In this document: positions 8,219 through 17,310 of the stretch, in pieces
How positions within the stretch are numbered: position 1 is the stretch's first letter
How the letters are laid out: each line of letters begins with the position of its first letter
Source of the DNA: Faecalimicrobium dakarense
GTDB taxonomy: Bacteria > Bacillota > Clostridia > Peptostreptococcales > Peptostreptococcaceae
Length of the DNA: 41,098 bases
Assembly (NCBI RefSeq): GCF_000499525.1
Contig: NZ_HG529268.1
Coordinates: forward strand, 1 to 41,098
Direction of reading: 5' to 3'
Notes under the pieces: model-generated
What the model was told of the DNA's origin: nothing
What the model saw: the letters and a program-made list of their open reading frames with translations, nothing else
Database searches by the model: none
Position numbers and translations under genes: made by a program

Positions 8219-9982
8219 TTGGTAAATATAAAATTAGAGAAAAAGAGTATAACATATAAATTATTTTTAGTTTTATTTGGACTTTCAGTATCTGTTTCCA
8301 TGATTTTAGGAATATGGTTTATAAATGATACGAATAGAACTGTAGAAAAAGAAATGTACAATATGAGCAATCAAACTTTAAATCAAATAAGCAATAATAT
8401 TTCTTTATTATTAGCTAATGTGGAAAGTATAGCAAAAAGAATTTCTATAGACAGTAAGTTAATCGAAATATTATCAATTCCAAAAGAAGATTTATTTAAA
8501 TATGAATCTCAAAATAAAGAAATGGATTCTTATGCAGAGGGACTTTTAACAGATGAAGTTTGGAAATATGGAAATTTCAGTATGAAACCAGAATTATATG
8601 TTATAGGGGAGAATGGGTTAGTTTATGATACATATTCGAAAACAAAATATAATCTTAATGATATAAAGCAAAATAATTGGTACGAAAAGATTGTTAAAGC
8701 CGATGGCAAAACAATATTGATAAATACATATAAAGATGAAAATGCCATTGGACCATATAAATGTGTATTTAAGATGGGACGATTAATAAAAGATTTGATA
8801 ACAGGAAAAACTTTAGGTGTGCTTATAATAGATATAAGTGAAACTATTTTATATGATAAATACTCAGAAGTACTAACAGAAGGAAGTTATATATATATTA
8901 TAGATAAAGACGGAAGTATAATATCAACAAAAGATAAAAGATTAGTAGGAACTAACTACATTAATGGAATTAAAATAAAAAAATCTTTAATTTATGAAGA
9001 TGAATATAGAGTTGAAAGAGATAAAGTTAAATATATGCAAGTTACCTCTAATTTAAATGAATATGGATGGGCTATAGTTGAAGAAATTCCATTAAGTGTT
9101 ATAAGACAACCTATAGATGATTTAACTGAAAAGGCAATATTAGTTTTACTTTTAGTAAGTATAGCATCGACTATAGTATCTTATAGATTATCCGTAAGTA
9201 TAACTAGACCAATATTAAATATAAAAAATAATATGAATGAAGTTATGGAAGGTAATTTGAAAATGCAAATTCAAGAGAATCGGTATGATGAAATAGGACA
9301 ACTAGAAAAATCTTTTAATGGTATGGTTAGGTGGTTAGAAGAATCTATAGATGAAATTAAAAATAAAGAAGAACAAAAAAGAATTGCAGAATTAAGTTTC
9401 CTTCAGGCTCAAATAAACCCACATTTTTTATACAACACTTTAAGTGGTATAAGATTTTTGGTTTCAATGAATAAAATAGAAGAATCTGAAGAAATGCTTT
9501 ATAGATTTACGAAATTACTTAGAAGCTTGTTACCTAAAGCAAGTGAGATGATAAGACTAGAAGAAGAAATTGAAAACATAAAAAATTATACTGAACTACA
9601 AAAAATGAGATATCCAGATTGCTTTGAAGTTATTTATGACATAGATTCAGATATAAATAATTTTAAAGTTCCATCGTTTATATTACAACCAATTGTAGAA
9701 AATGCAATTTTATATAGTATGGAAAAAGAAGATAATTTAGGTGAAATAAGCGTCTCTGGATATAGAAGTAAAGAAGGTATAAGAATAGTAATAGAAGATA
9801 ATGGAATTGGAATGTCTAGAAACAAGTTAGAAAGCATTTTAAATAAAGAAGCAAGTATAAATAGAGTTGGGCTTATAAATGTCCAAGAAAGAGTTCAATT
9901 AAATTATGGACCAGAATATGGATTAGAAGTAGAAAGTGTAGAAGGAGAAGGAAGCAAAATAACATTTATATTACCAAATTAG
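8219..9982 (+). CDS. YesM-like sensor histidine kinase (dCache, HAMP, HisKA-type LytS/YesM)
   Basis: About 587 residues: a TM segment at 15-32, an extracellular sensor region to about 300 (Cache-like), a second TM at about 303-325, a HAMP linker, then a His_kinase domain with INPHFLYNTL (His402 is the phosphorylation site) and an HATPase with ILQPIVENAI and DNGIGM. This is the YesM class that pairs with AraC-type regulators. The start is unclear: TTG at 8219 is the only usual start codon upstream of the TM segment, but AGGAG abuts it with no spacing; an ATA at 8228 sits at ideal spacing of 9 bases. The response regulator follows by 12 bases. Context suggests it controls the nucleoside genes downstream. 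Confidence 0.88.
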   Translation: MVNIKLEKKSITYKLFLVLFGLSVSVSMILGIWFINDTNRTVEKEMYNMSNQTLNQISNNISLLLANVESIAKRISIDSKLIEILSIPKEDLFKYESQNKEMDSYAEGLLTDEVWKYGNFSMKPELYVIGENGLVYDTYSKTKYNLNDIKQNNWYEKIVKADGKTILINTYKDENAIGPYKCVFKMGRLIKDLITGKTLGVLIIDISETILYDKYSEVLTEGSYIYIIDKDGSIISTKDKRLVGTNYINGIKIKKSLIYEDEYRVERDKVKYMQVTSNLNEYGWAIVEEIPLSVIRQPIDDLTEKAILVLLLVSIASTIVSYRLSVSITRPILNIKNNMNEVMEGNLKMQIQENRYDEIGQLEKSFNGMVRWLEESIDEIKNKEEQKRIAELSFLQAQINPHFLYNTLSGIRFLVSMNKIEESEEMLYRFTKLLRSLLPKASEMIRLEEEIENIKNYTELQKMRYPDCFEVIYDIDSDINNFKVPSFILQPIVENAILYSMEKEDNLGEISVSGYRSKEGIRIVIEDNGIGMSRNKLESILNKEASINRVGLINVQERVQLNYGPEYGLEVESVEGEGSKITFILPN

Positions 9983-9994
9983 AGGGGAGTTAAT

Positions 9995-10747
9995 ATGTTA
10001 GATATACTAGTAGTAGAAGACGAAGCACCAATCAGAGATTGGGTAGTATATACAATTTCAAATATATCAAATAACTTTAATGTTTTAAAAAGTGCATGTA
10101 ATGGAAAAGAAGCTTATGAATTAGCTTTAGAGTTAAAACCAGATGTAATAATTAGTGATATAAAGATGCCGATAATGGATGGAATAGAATTAACAAAAAA
10201 AATAAAGGATGTAATGCCAGATATTACAGTAGTACTATTAACTAATTATGCGGAGTTTTCATATGCAAAACAAGCAATTAGCTGTGGTGTATATGAATAT
10301 TTAATAAAATCAGAGATAAGACCAAAGGAGTTAAAAGAGTTATTAGATCGTATAGATAACAACATAAAAAATGATAAAGAAGAGGAAATATCAACAAATA
10401 AAAATAGTGATATTGAAAGTATTCAAAGTAAAAAGTACTCTAAAGCTATAGAAAAAGCTATAGAATATATTGAGTTAAATTATAAAGAACATATATCTTT
10501 AAGTATTATATCTAAATATGTTTATTTATCGCCAGAGTATTTTTCTCGTCTTTTTAAAGAAGAAGTTGGAGAAAATTTTATAACATATTTAACTTCATAT
10601 AGAATGAAAAAAGCAGAATATCTTATAAAAAACACAGATATGAAAATTGCTCAAATTTCAAATGAGGTAGGATATTCAAATTCAGGATATTTTTCTAAAT
10701 CATATAAAAAATATAAAGGTGTATCTCCAGATGAAGATAGATACTAA
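9995..10747 (+). CDS. YesN-like response regulator (REC + AraC HTH)
   Basis: A 250-residue regulator with a receiver domain (1-120, acidic pocket Glu8/Asp9, phosphoacceptor Asp55 in SDIKMP, and a Lys in YLIKSE) and a C-terminal AraC/XylS double helix-turn-helix (about 150-250, ending GYSNSGYFSKSYKKYKGVSP). The usual long linker of larger YesN proteins is short here. Its gene follows the kinase by 12 bases with GAGGGGAG as ribosome site, so the two form one unit. The likely targets are the promoter at 10852-10873 and the downstream nucleoside genes. That is inferred from order and from the poor -35 of that promoter, which suits an activator. Confidence 0.92.
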   Translation: MLDILVVEDEAPIRDWVVYTISNISNNFNVLKSACNGKEAYELALELKPDVIISDIKMPIMDGIELTKKIKDVMPDITVVLLTNYAEFSYAKQAISCGVYEYLIKSEIRPKELKELLDRIDNNIKNDKEEEISTNKNSDIESIQSKKYSKAIEKAIEYIELNYKEHISLSIISKYVYLSPEYFSRLFKEEVGENFITYLTSYRMKKAEYLIKNTDMKIAQISNEVGYSNSGYFSKSYKKYKGVSPDEDRY

Positions 10748-10786
10748 AATCAATATATTTCACAAATATCAAAATTTTGCATTATA

Positions 10787-10833
10787 GATAACTCTTTTAA
10801 GAAATATACATCAATATTATTGAGAGAGTTATC
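10787..10833. repeat. Inverted repeat upstream of the nucleoside-unit promoter
   Basis: A perfect 9-bp inverted repeat, GATAACTCT at 10787-10795 and AGAGTTATC at 10825-10833, with G-T extension inwards. There is no T tract, so it is a poor terminator. Its place 35-80 bases upstream of a promoter lacking a -35 makes it a candidate binding site for the AraC-type regulator. Confidence 0.4.
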
Positions 10834-10851
10834 AATATAATCTATAGAAAG

Positions 10852-10873
10852 AAAACGTTTTATTTAATATAAT
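10852..10873 (+). promoter_or_regulatory. Promoter of the BMP-deoB-pnp-nupC unit with embedded palindrome
   Basis: A consensus -10, TATAAT, lies at 10868-10873. The hexamer at the -35 distance (10845-10850, TAGAAA) is poor. A perfect 10-bp palindrome, AAAACGTTTT (10852-10861), fills the spacer. The stretch AGAAAACGTTT partly matches a CcpA cre site, with about three mismatches. Activation by the adjacent AraC-type regulator, and possibly catabolite control, would explain this layout. Confidence 0.45.
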
Positions 10874-10941
10874 TTTAGTAAAGTAGAAAGAAAAAATTTA
10901 AAAAAAGCTGCTTTGCTATGATTAAACATAGGGGGCACAAT

Positions 10942-12033
10942 ATGTTAAAGCATTACAAAAAAATAGCTATGATAATTTTAATAACAATAGTAGCTGTCTT
11001 TATAATAACAAGTTCTAGTAAATATAATAAAGAAATGTCAAATAATTTATTTACAAATGCTACAGTTGGAAATAAAAAAGTAGCTGTTATTTTTAGCACA
11101 GCAGGGTTAGGTGATAAGTCATTTAATGATTTATGCTATGATGGAGCATTAAAAGCTCAGGATGAATTAGGAGTTGAGTTTGATTATTCAGAACCTAAAT
11201 CTGAAGATGATTATGAGAAAATTTGTAGAGAATATGCAAAAAGTCAAAATTATGAACTAATCATATCAATTGGGCTAGATCATGAGGAATCTGTTAGTAA
11301 AGTTTCCAAAGAATTTTTAAATCAGAAATTTTCAATAATAGACTCTAAAATAGAATTACCAAATGTAAGCTCTATATATACAAATTGGCCTGAACAAATA
11401 TTTTTAAATGGTGTTATGGCAGGACTAATTACAAAATATGAAAATAAGAGTTTAGATAAAAGTAATTCATTAGGTGTAATATTAGGAAAAGATATGCAAC
11501 ATCTTAGAGAAGGTGCAATTGGATTTGAGGCAGGAGCTAAGTATGTAAACCCAGATATAGAGATAATAGTAGGTATTGTAGATGATTTTGATAATCCAGC
11601 AAAAGCAAAAGAAATGGCTCTTTCAATGTATAGTAAAGGTGTAAGTTATATACAACATATAGCTGGAGAGTCCGGACTTGGAGTTTTTGCAGCAGCTAAA
11701 GAAGCAGATAAGTATGCATTTGGAATAGATGATAATCAAAACTTATTTGAACCAAATCATATAGTATCTACAGCAACAAGGTATGCTAATGAAATTATAT
11801 ACAATGAAATTAAGTCTATTACAAATAATACTTGGCAAGATGGTGTACATCAATTTGGGATTAAGGAAGACGTTATAGGATATACAACAGAAGGTTCAAA
11901 TGTTGATATATCACCAAAAATAATAGAAGTAGTAGAAGATATTAAAACTCAAATAATAGAAGATAAAATAAAAATACCTTCAAATGAAAAAGAGTTAGAA
12001 AAATGGACTAAAGAAAATATATTTAAAAATTAA
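10942..12033 (+). CDS. BMP/PnrA-type nucleoside-binding protein, N-terminally membrane-anchored
   Basis: A 363-residue protein of the basic membrane protein (BMP/PnrA/Med) family, a type I periplasmic-binding fold whose known members bind purine nucleosides. Family features include KVAVIFSTAGLGDKSFND near the N terminus, then SIGLDHEE and GVSYIQHIAGESGLGVF. The start at 10942 has AGGGGG 6 bases upstream; an earlier ATG at 10918 has no ribosome site. A hydrophobic segment (about residues 7-25) exports it, but there is no lipobox cysteine, so it is probably held by an uncleaved anchor. No ABC ATPase or permease genes lie nearby. Because it sits between a two-component pair and nucleoside salvage genes, it is probably a receptor or scavenging protein for nucleosides. 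Confidence 0.85.
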   Translation: MLKHYKKIAMIILITIVAVFIITSSSKYNKEMSNNLFTNATVGNKKVAVIFSTAGLGDKSFNDLCYDGALKAQDELGVEFDYSEPKSEDDYEKICREYAKSQNYELIISIGLDHEESVSKVSKEFLNQKFSIIDSKIELPNVSSIYTNWPEQIFLNGVMAGLITKYENKSLDKSNSLGVILGKDMQHLREGAIGFEAGAKYVNPDIEIIVGIVDDFDNPAKAKEMALSMYSKGVSYIQHIAGESGLGVFAAAKEADKYAFGIDDNQNLFEPNHIVSTATRYANEIIYNEIKSITNNTWQDGVHQFGIKEDVIGYTTEGSNVDISPKIIEVVEDIKTQIIEDKIKIPSNEKELEKWTKENIFKN

Positions 12034-12063
12034 AAAATATGAAGACATAATGGGAGTACTAAA

Positions 12064-13263
12064 ATGAAAAAGTTTAATAGAGTATTTTTAACTGTATTAG
12101 ACTCAGTAGGTATAGGTGCGCTAGAAGATGCAAATGAGTATGGTGACTTAGGAGCTAATACTCTTTGCAACATAGCTAAAGCAACAGGAGGGCTTAGCAT
12201 TCCTAACCTACAACAAATGGGTCTAGGTAATATAGCTAATATAGAAGGTGTTAATCCAACAGATAGTCAAACTTCATATACGACTAAATGTAGAGAACTA
12301 TCTAAAGGTAAAGATACAATAACAGGTCATTGGGAAATGGTTGGAATTCTTATAAAAGAACCTTTTAAAGTATTTACAGATACTGGTTTTCCAAAAGAAC
12401 TTATAGATGAACTCGAAGAAAAAAGTGGTCATAAATTTATAGGAAATATTTCTGCATCAGGTACGGAAATAATAAAAAATTTAGGAGAAGAACATTTAAA
12501 AACTAAAAGCTTAATACTTTACACATCAGCAGACAGCGTTTTACAAATTGCTGCAAATGAAGAAATAATAGTGCTTGAAGAGCTATACAGAGTTTGTGAA
12601 GTAGCAAGAAAAATTACTTTAAAGGAAGAATACAAGGTAGCTAGAATAATAGCAAGACCGTTTGTTGGAACTAATAAAGACAACTTTACAAGAACTTCAA
12701 ATAGAAAAGATTATGCTCTAAAACCACCAACTAAAACAATTTTAGATGCACTTTATGAAAATAATTTAGATGTAGTTGGAATTGGTAAGATAGGAGACAT
12801 ATACTCATATCAAGGAATAACAAAGAGTATAAAAACAAAGAGCAATGAAGATGGAATGAATAAAACTATAGAGATTGCAAGGAATGGATCTTATAAAGGT
12901 TTAATATTCTTAAACTTAGTAGATTTTGATGCATTATATGGACACAGAAGAGATAGTGAAGGATACAAGGGAGCATTAGAAAAATTTGATTCTCAATTGG
13001 GAAAACTTATCAAAGAACTTAAAGATGATGATCTTTTAATAATAACTGCAGATCATGGAAATGATCCTACATTTAAAGGGACTGACCATACTAGAGAATA
13101 TGTTCCAGTATTGGTTTATAGCAAACAAATAAAAAAATATAACCAAATGCCTATCTTAGAAAGTATGGCAGATATAGGAATAACAATATTAGATAATTTT
13201 AATGACAATAATAAAGAGTATGATTTTGAAATAGGAAAATCATTTTTACAAAATATAAAATAA
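12064..13263 (+). CDS. deoB: Phosphopentomutase
   Basis: A 399-residue enzyme, full length for DeoB, of the alkaline phosphatase superfamily with two metal ions. It interconverts ribose 1-phosphate and ribose 5-phosphate (and the deoxy forms) in the cytosol. Visible motifs are the metal-binding VLDSVGIGAL near the N terminus, KGKDTITGHWEM around the catalytic threonine, and ITADHGNDPT with DHTREYVPVL near the C terminus. It lies 30 bases after the BMP gene and 14 before the nucleoside phosphorylase gene, forming a nucleoside catabolic operon. No deoC is present in the window. Confidence 0.97.
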   Translation: MKKFNRVFLTVLDSVGIGALEDANEYGDLGANTLCNIAKATGGLSIPNLQQMGLGNIANIEGVNPTDSQTSYTTKCRELSKGKDTITGHWEMVGILIKEPFKVFTDTGFPKELIDELEEKSGHKFIGNISASGTEIIKNLGEEHLKTKSLILYTSADSVLQIAANEEIIVLEELYRVCEVARKITLKEEYKVARIIARPFVGTNKDNFTRTSNRKDYALKPPTKTILDALYENNLDVVGIGKIGDIYSYQGITKSIKTKSNEDGMNKTIEIARNGSYKGLIFLNLVDFDALYGHRRDSEGYKGALEKFDSQLGKLIKELKDDDLLIITADHGNDPTFKGTDHTREYVPVLVYSKQIKKYNQMPILESMADIGITILDNFNDNNKEYDFEIGKSFLQNIK

Positions 13264-13277
13264 TAGAGGTGAACGAT

Positions 13278-14099
13278 ATGAATAACTTATTTGAGAGAAT
13301 AAATGAAAGTGTAGAGTATATAAAATCTAAAATAGATGTAGTACCAACAATAGGATTAATATTAGGATCGGGCTTAGGTGTTTTAGCAGATGAAATAGAA
13401 AATCCAGTAGAAATAAGCTATCATGATATACCAAACTTCCCAGTATCAACTGTAGAAGGTCATAAGGGGCAATTAGTTATAGGTAAATTACAAGGTAAAA
13501 ATGTAGTAGCTATGCAAGGAAGATTTCACTATTATGAAGGATATGCAATGCAAGAAACAACATTCCCAGTGAGAGTTATGAAAGCTTTAGGAGTAGAAAC
13601 TGTATTTGTAACAAATGCTGCAGGTGGTGTTAATAAAGACTATACACCAGGAGATTTAATGATAATAAAAGATCATATAAACTTTGGAGGATATAATCCA
13701 TTAATAGGAAAAAATGATGATAGATTAGGTGTTAGATTCCCTGATATGTCAACAGCATACACTCCAGAGTATATAGAATTAACTAGAAAATGTGCAAAAA
13801 AATTAGGAATAGATGTAAAAGAAGGTGTTTATGCATTCTTTACAGGGCCAACATATGAAACGCCAGCGGAAGTAAAAATGGCAAGAATAATGGGATCAGA
13901 TGCAGTAGGAATGTCTACAGTTCCAGAAGTTATAGTTGCATCACATAGTGGACTTAAAGTAGTAGGTATATCTTGTATAACTAATATGGCATCGGGAATA
14001 CTAGAACAACCATTAAATCATGAAGAAGTTATAGAAACAACTCAAAGAGTAAAACAACAGTTTTTAAATTTAGTAAAGAAAATAGTTAGCGAAATATAA
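13278..14099 (+). CDS. punA: Purine nucleoside phosphorylase (trimeric PNP I)
   Basis: 273 residues from the ATG at 13278, which has GAGGTGA at a proper distance; an upstream in-frame GTG at 13269 lies inside that ribosome site and is not used. It phosphorolyses inosine or guanosine to the base and ribose 1-phosphate. Seen are the phosphate-binding GLILGSGLG loop, GRFHYYEGY, VTNAAGGVN, the purine-site EVIVASHSG and the ITNMASG segment of low-molecular-mass trimeric PNPs. Its product ribose 1-phosphate is the substrate of the preceding phosphopentomutase, and the transporter gene follows by 29 bases. Confidence 0.96.
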   Translation: MNNLFERINESVEYIKSKIDVVPTIGLILGSGLGVLADEIENPVEISYHDIPNFPVSTVEGHKGQLVIGKLQGKNVVAMQGRFHYYEGYAMQETTFPVRVMKALGVETVFVTNAAGGVNKDYTPGDLMIIKDHINFGGYNPLIGKNDDRLGVRFPDMSTAYTPEYIELTRKCAKKLGIDVKEGVYAFFTGPTYETPAEVKMARIMGSDAVGMSTVPEVIVASHSGLKVVGISCITNMASGILEQPLNHEEVIETTQRVKQQFLNLVKKIVSEI

Positions 14100-14128
14100 T
14101 AGTTAATCTAAAAGCAGAGGGTGATAAG

Positions 14129-15406
14129 ATGACAATAATATTAAACATATTAGGAATAATGGTATTATTAGGTGTATTATACCTAACATCATCTAATAAA
14201 AAAGATATTAATAAAAAAATGATATTGAAAGCAATTATAATTCAGTTTGTAATAGCATTTTTATTAGTAAAGTTTCCGTTAGGTCAAATGGCTTTAGAAA
14301 AGGTATCTGATGGTGTAACTAGTATTTTAAATTACGGAGCAGAAGGATTAACATTTATATTTGGTTCATTAGAAGATGCAGGTGCTCCAACAGGTTTTAT
14401 ATTTGGTATTCAGGTTTTAGGTAATATAATATTTATATCATCATTAGTAGCTGCATTATACTATCTTGGTGTTCTTGGAGCAATAGTTAAAGTAATTGGT
14501 GGAATAGTAGGTAAAACTCTTGGAACTAGCAATGTAGAAAGTTTTGTTGCTGTTGCAAACGTATTTTTAGGTCAAACAGAGTCTCCAATACTTGTATCTA
14601 AGTATTTAGGGCGTATGACTGAAAGTGAAATAATGTTAGTTTTAATATCAGGAATGGGTAGTATGTCTGCGACTGTACTTATGGGATATACGGCAATGGG
14701 TATACCTATGAAGAATCTTTTAATAGCCGGAGCGCTAGTTCCGTTAGGTAGTATAATAGTATCAAAAATGATACTTCCAGAAGTTGCTATTGATAGAGTT
14801 AGCTTAACTAACACTAAAGTAGAAAATGATGATGTAGATGTTATAGCACAAACGGAAGTTGCTTCAACAATGGCTATAGAGGAAGTAAGTATGGATAATA
14901 AAGGTGACAATGCAAATCTTATATCTGCAATATCTCAAGGAGCTAATGAAGGTCTTCAAATGGCTTTAGGCATAGGAGCATCGCTAATTGCAATAATATC
15001 TTTAGTAGCATTGGTTAATGGTATATTAGGAATAGTTGGATTATCTTTAGAACAAATTTTATCATATATATTCTCACCTATAGGATACTTGATGGGTCTT
15101 GGCAAGGAACATGCATTTACAGCAGGTCAATTACTTGGAAGTAAGTTAATATTAAATGAATTTGTTGCTTTTGGAGAATTAGGAAAGATATTAAATACAT
15201 TAGATTATAGAACTGGTTTAATGTTATCAATATCTCTAGCAGGATTTGCAAATCTTGCTAGTATGGGTATATGTATATCAGGTATATCAGTATTCTGCCC
15301 AGAAAAAAGAGATATATTATCAAGATTAGCATTTAGAGGAATGATAGGTGGATTCTGTGTAAGTTTATTAAGTTCTTTAATAGTAGGTTTAATAATAGCT
15401 CTATAG
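14129..15406 (+). CDS. nupC: NupC-type concentrative nucleoside transporter
   Basis: A 425-residue membrane protein of the CNT family (Na+ or H+ nucleoside symport) with the usual three-part layout: N-terminal TM bundle, a gate domain and a C-terminal nucleoside domain. Family signatures seen include GQTESPILV, the NEFVAF segment and the GFANLASMGI stretch near the end. A hydrophilic insert at about residues 230-265 with many Val, Glu and Asp residues is longer than in short CNT members. It is the last gene of the nucleoside unit and is followed by a strong terminator. Confidence 0.94.
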   Translation: MTIILNILGIMVLLGVLYLTSSNKKDINKKMILKAIIIQFVIAFLLVKFPLGQMALEKVSDGVTSILNYGAEGLTFIFGSLEDAGAPTGFIFGIQVLGNIIFISSLVAALYYLGVLGAIVKVIGGIVGKTLGTSNVESFVAVANVFLGQTESPILVSKYLGRMTESEIMLVLISGMGSMSATVLMGYTAMGIPMKNLLIAGALVPLGSIIVSKMILPEVAIDRVSLTNTKVENDDVDVIAQTEVASTMAIEEVSMDNKGDNANLISAISQGANEGLQMALGIGASLIAIISLVALVNGILGIVGLSLEQILSYIFSPIGYLMGLGKEHAFTAGQLLGSKLILNEFVAFGELGKILNTLDYRTGLMLSISLAGFANLASMGICISGISVFCPEKRDILSRLAFRGMIGGFCVSLLSSLIVGLIIAL

Positions 15407-15445
15407 TAGACATTTACTACAATTAATAATTTAATTGATAACTAT

Positions 15446-15496
15446 TTTGCCCACATATTTATTAGTGCTAATAAATATGTGGGCAAATTTTTTAAA
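15446..15496 (+). terminator. Rho-independent terminator after nucleoside operon
   Basis: A perfect 19-bp stem (15446-15464 with 15469-15487), a 4-base loop GTGC, and a T run from 15488. Confidence 0.93.
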
Positions 15497-15538
15497 AATA
15501 TATAAATAAAAAATCGAAGACTAAAAAGGAGAAACTAT

Positions 15539-16366
15539 ATGTACAATAACTTAAAAAATCATGCTATAAATATAAGAAAAAATATAGTAAATATGGTAAC
15601 TGAATCAAAATCAGGCCATCCAGGGGGATCATTATCGGCAGTAGAGATACTTACATATTTATATTTTAAAGAAATGAACATAAATAAAGAAAATTTACAT
15701 AGTAAAGAAAGAGATTATTTTGTGCTTAGTAAAGGACATGCAGCTCCGGTATTGTATGCAACATTAAGTGAAAAAGGATTTATACCTCAAGAAGACTTAA
15801 TGACTTTAAGAAAATTAGGCTCTAAATTACAAGGACACCCAGATAGTAAAAAAATAAAAGCAGTAGATATAGCAACAGGTTCACTAGGACAAGGTATATC
15901 TAATGCAGTGGGACTTGCAATAGGAGCTAAAATAGATAATGCTAATTCTAGGGTATATGTATTATTAGGAGATGGAGAGTTACAAGAAGGACTAGTATGG
16001 GAAGCTTCTATGAGTGCAGCTCATTATAAATTAGACAATTTAGTAGCTTTCATAGATTATAATAAACTACAAATCGATGGAAATAATGAAGATGTAATGG
16101 GAATTAGACCATTAGATAAAAAGTTTGAAAGCTTTGGATGGAATGTTTTAGTTATAGATGGACATGACTTTAAAGAAATAGAATGTGCATTAAATAAAGC
16201 AAAGGAAACAAAAGGAAAGCCAACAGTAGTGGTAGCTAATACTATAAAAGGAAAAGGCGTTTCATTTATGGAAAATAATGCAGGATGGCATGGAACTGCA
16301 CCAAATATAGAGCAAAGAGACACAGCAATAAATGAATTGGAAGAAATGAGAAAGGGGTGCTTATAA
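15539..16366 (+). CDS. Transketolase, N-terminal (TPP-binding) subunit
   Basis: A 275-residue N-terminal half of transketolase, encoded separately as is common in clostridia and archaea. It carries the thiamine diphosphate domain: [27 protein letters not shown] and the metal/[11 protein letters not shown] motif followed by a YNKLQIDG segment. Together with the next gene product it moves two-carbon units between pentose and triose/tetrose phosphates. AAGGAG precedes the ATG; the TAA stop overlaps the next ATG in a TAATG, so the subunits are translationally coupled. Confidence 0.95.
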   Translation: MYNNLKNHAINIRKNIVNMVTESKSGHPGGSLSAVEILTYLYFKEMNINKENLHSKERDYFVLSKGHAAPVLYATLSEKGFIPQEDLMTLRKLGSKLQGHPDSKKIKAVDIATGSLGQGISNAVGLAIGAKIDNANSRVYVLLGDGELQEGLVWEASMSAAHYKLDNLVAFIDYNKLQIDGNNEDVMGIRPLDKKFESFGWNVLVIDGHDFKEIECALNKAKETKGKPTVVVANTIKGKGVSFMENNAGWHGTAPNIEQRDTAINELEEMRKGCL

Positions 16367-17295
16367 TGGGATTAGCAACAAGAGAAGCGTATGGAAAGGC
16401 ATTAGTTGAGTTAGGAGCAGAAAATAAGGATATAGTTGTATTAGACGCGGACCTTTCAAAATCTACTAAAACAGCAGATTTTGCAAAAGCGTATCCAGAA
16501 AGATTTATAAATGCAGGTATAGCAGAGCAAAATTTATTAGGTATGAGTGCAGGTTTAGCTAGGTATGGAAAAATACCTTTTGCAAGTACATTTGCAGTAT
16601 TCGCATCAGGAAGAGCTTTTGAAATAATAAGAAACTCAGTATGTTACCCAAATGCTAATGTAAAAATAGCAGCAACTCATGCAGGAATAACAGTAGGAGA
16701 AGATGGTGGATCTCATCAATCAATAGAAGATATAGCAATAATGAACTCTCTTCCAAATATGAGTGTATTAGTTCCAGCTGATGCAAAAGAAACAAATGAA
16801 ATAATAAAATATGCAGCAAAACATAATGGACCTGTTTATATAAGATTAGGAAGATTAAATAGTGAAGATATATTTGAAGATGACTATAAATTTGAATATG
16901 GTAAGGGAGTTTGCATAAAGGATGGTAAAGACTGTACCATAATAACTACAGGTCTTATGACATCTATGGCAAAACAAGCTTGTGAATTACTAAAAGAAGA
17001 AAATATAGATGTGAGACTTATACATATGCCTACTATAAAGCCTATAGATAGAGAAATAATAGAGAAGGCTTCAAAAGAAACTAATTTTATATTAACTTGT
17101 GAAGAGCATTCTGTTATAGGTGGATTAGGACAAATTGTAGCATCAGTTACATCAGAAACAGTATCTACAAAAGTAGTTAAATTAGGTGTTAATGATGTAT
17201 TTGGAGAATCAGCAACTCCAAAAGAATTATTAGAAAAGCATGGATTAACTAGTGAAAATATAGTTAAGTTAATAAAAGAAAATTTAAATAAATAG
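16366..17295 (+). CDS. Transketolase, C-terminal subunit
   Basis: A 309-residue protein holding the pyrimidine-binding and C-terminal transketolase domains. The catalytic glutamate lies in FINAGIAEQNLLG, and the substrate-binding THAGITVGEDGGSHQ stretch is intact. The start at 16366 overlaps the stop of the first subunit by one base; an earlier in-frame candidate at 16357 falls inside the ribosome site. It forms the active enzyme with the preceding subunit. The transaldolase-like gene follows by 15 bases. Confidence 0.95.
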   Translation: MGLATREAYGKALVELGAENKDIVVLDADLSKSTKTADFAKAYPERFINAGIAEQNLLGMSAGLARYGKIPFASTFAVFASGRAFEIIRNSVCYPNANVKIAATHAGITVGEDGGSHQSIEDIAIMNSLPNMSVLVPADAKETNEIIKYAAKHNGPVYIRLGRLNSEDIFEDDYKFEYGKGVCIKDGKDCTIITTGLMTSMAKQACELLKEENIDVRLIHMPTIKPIDREIIEKASKETNFILTCEEHSVIGGLGQIVASVTSETVSTKVVKLGVNDVFGESATPKELLEKHGLTSENIVKLIKENLNK

Positions 17296-17310
17296 GGGGA
17301 AATTAAGGAT

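Noticed and set aside
10848-10862. Certain CcpA cre site at the nucleoside promoter
   Set aside because: About three mismatches from consensus; it was kept only as a possibility within the promoter entry. The same holds for the lac promoter, with about four mismatches.
13269-13277. GTG start of purine nucleoside phosphorylase
   Set aside because: The GTG is part of the GAGGTGA ribosome site for the ATG at 13278. The same applies to the GTG at 30042 before bceA and at 35486 before the ROK gene.
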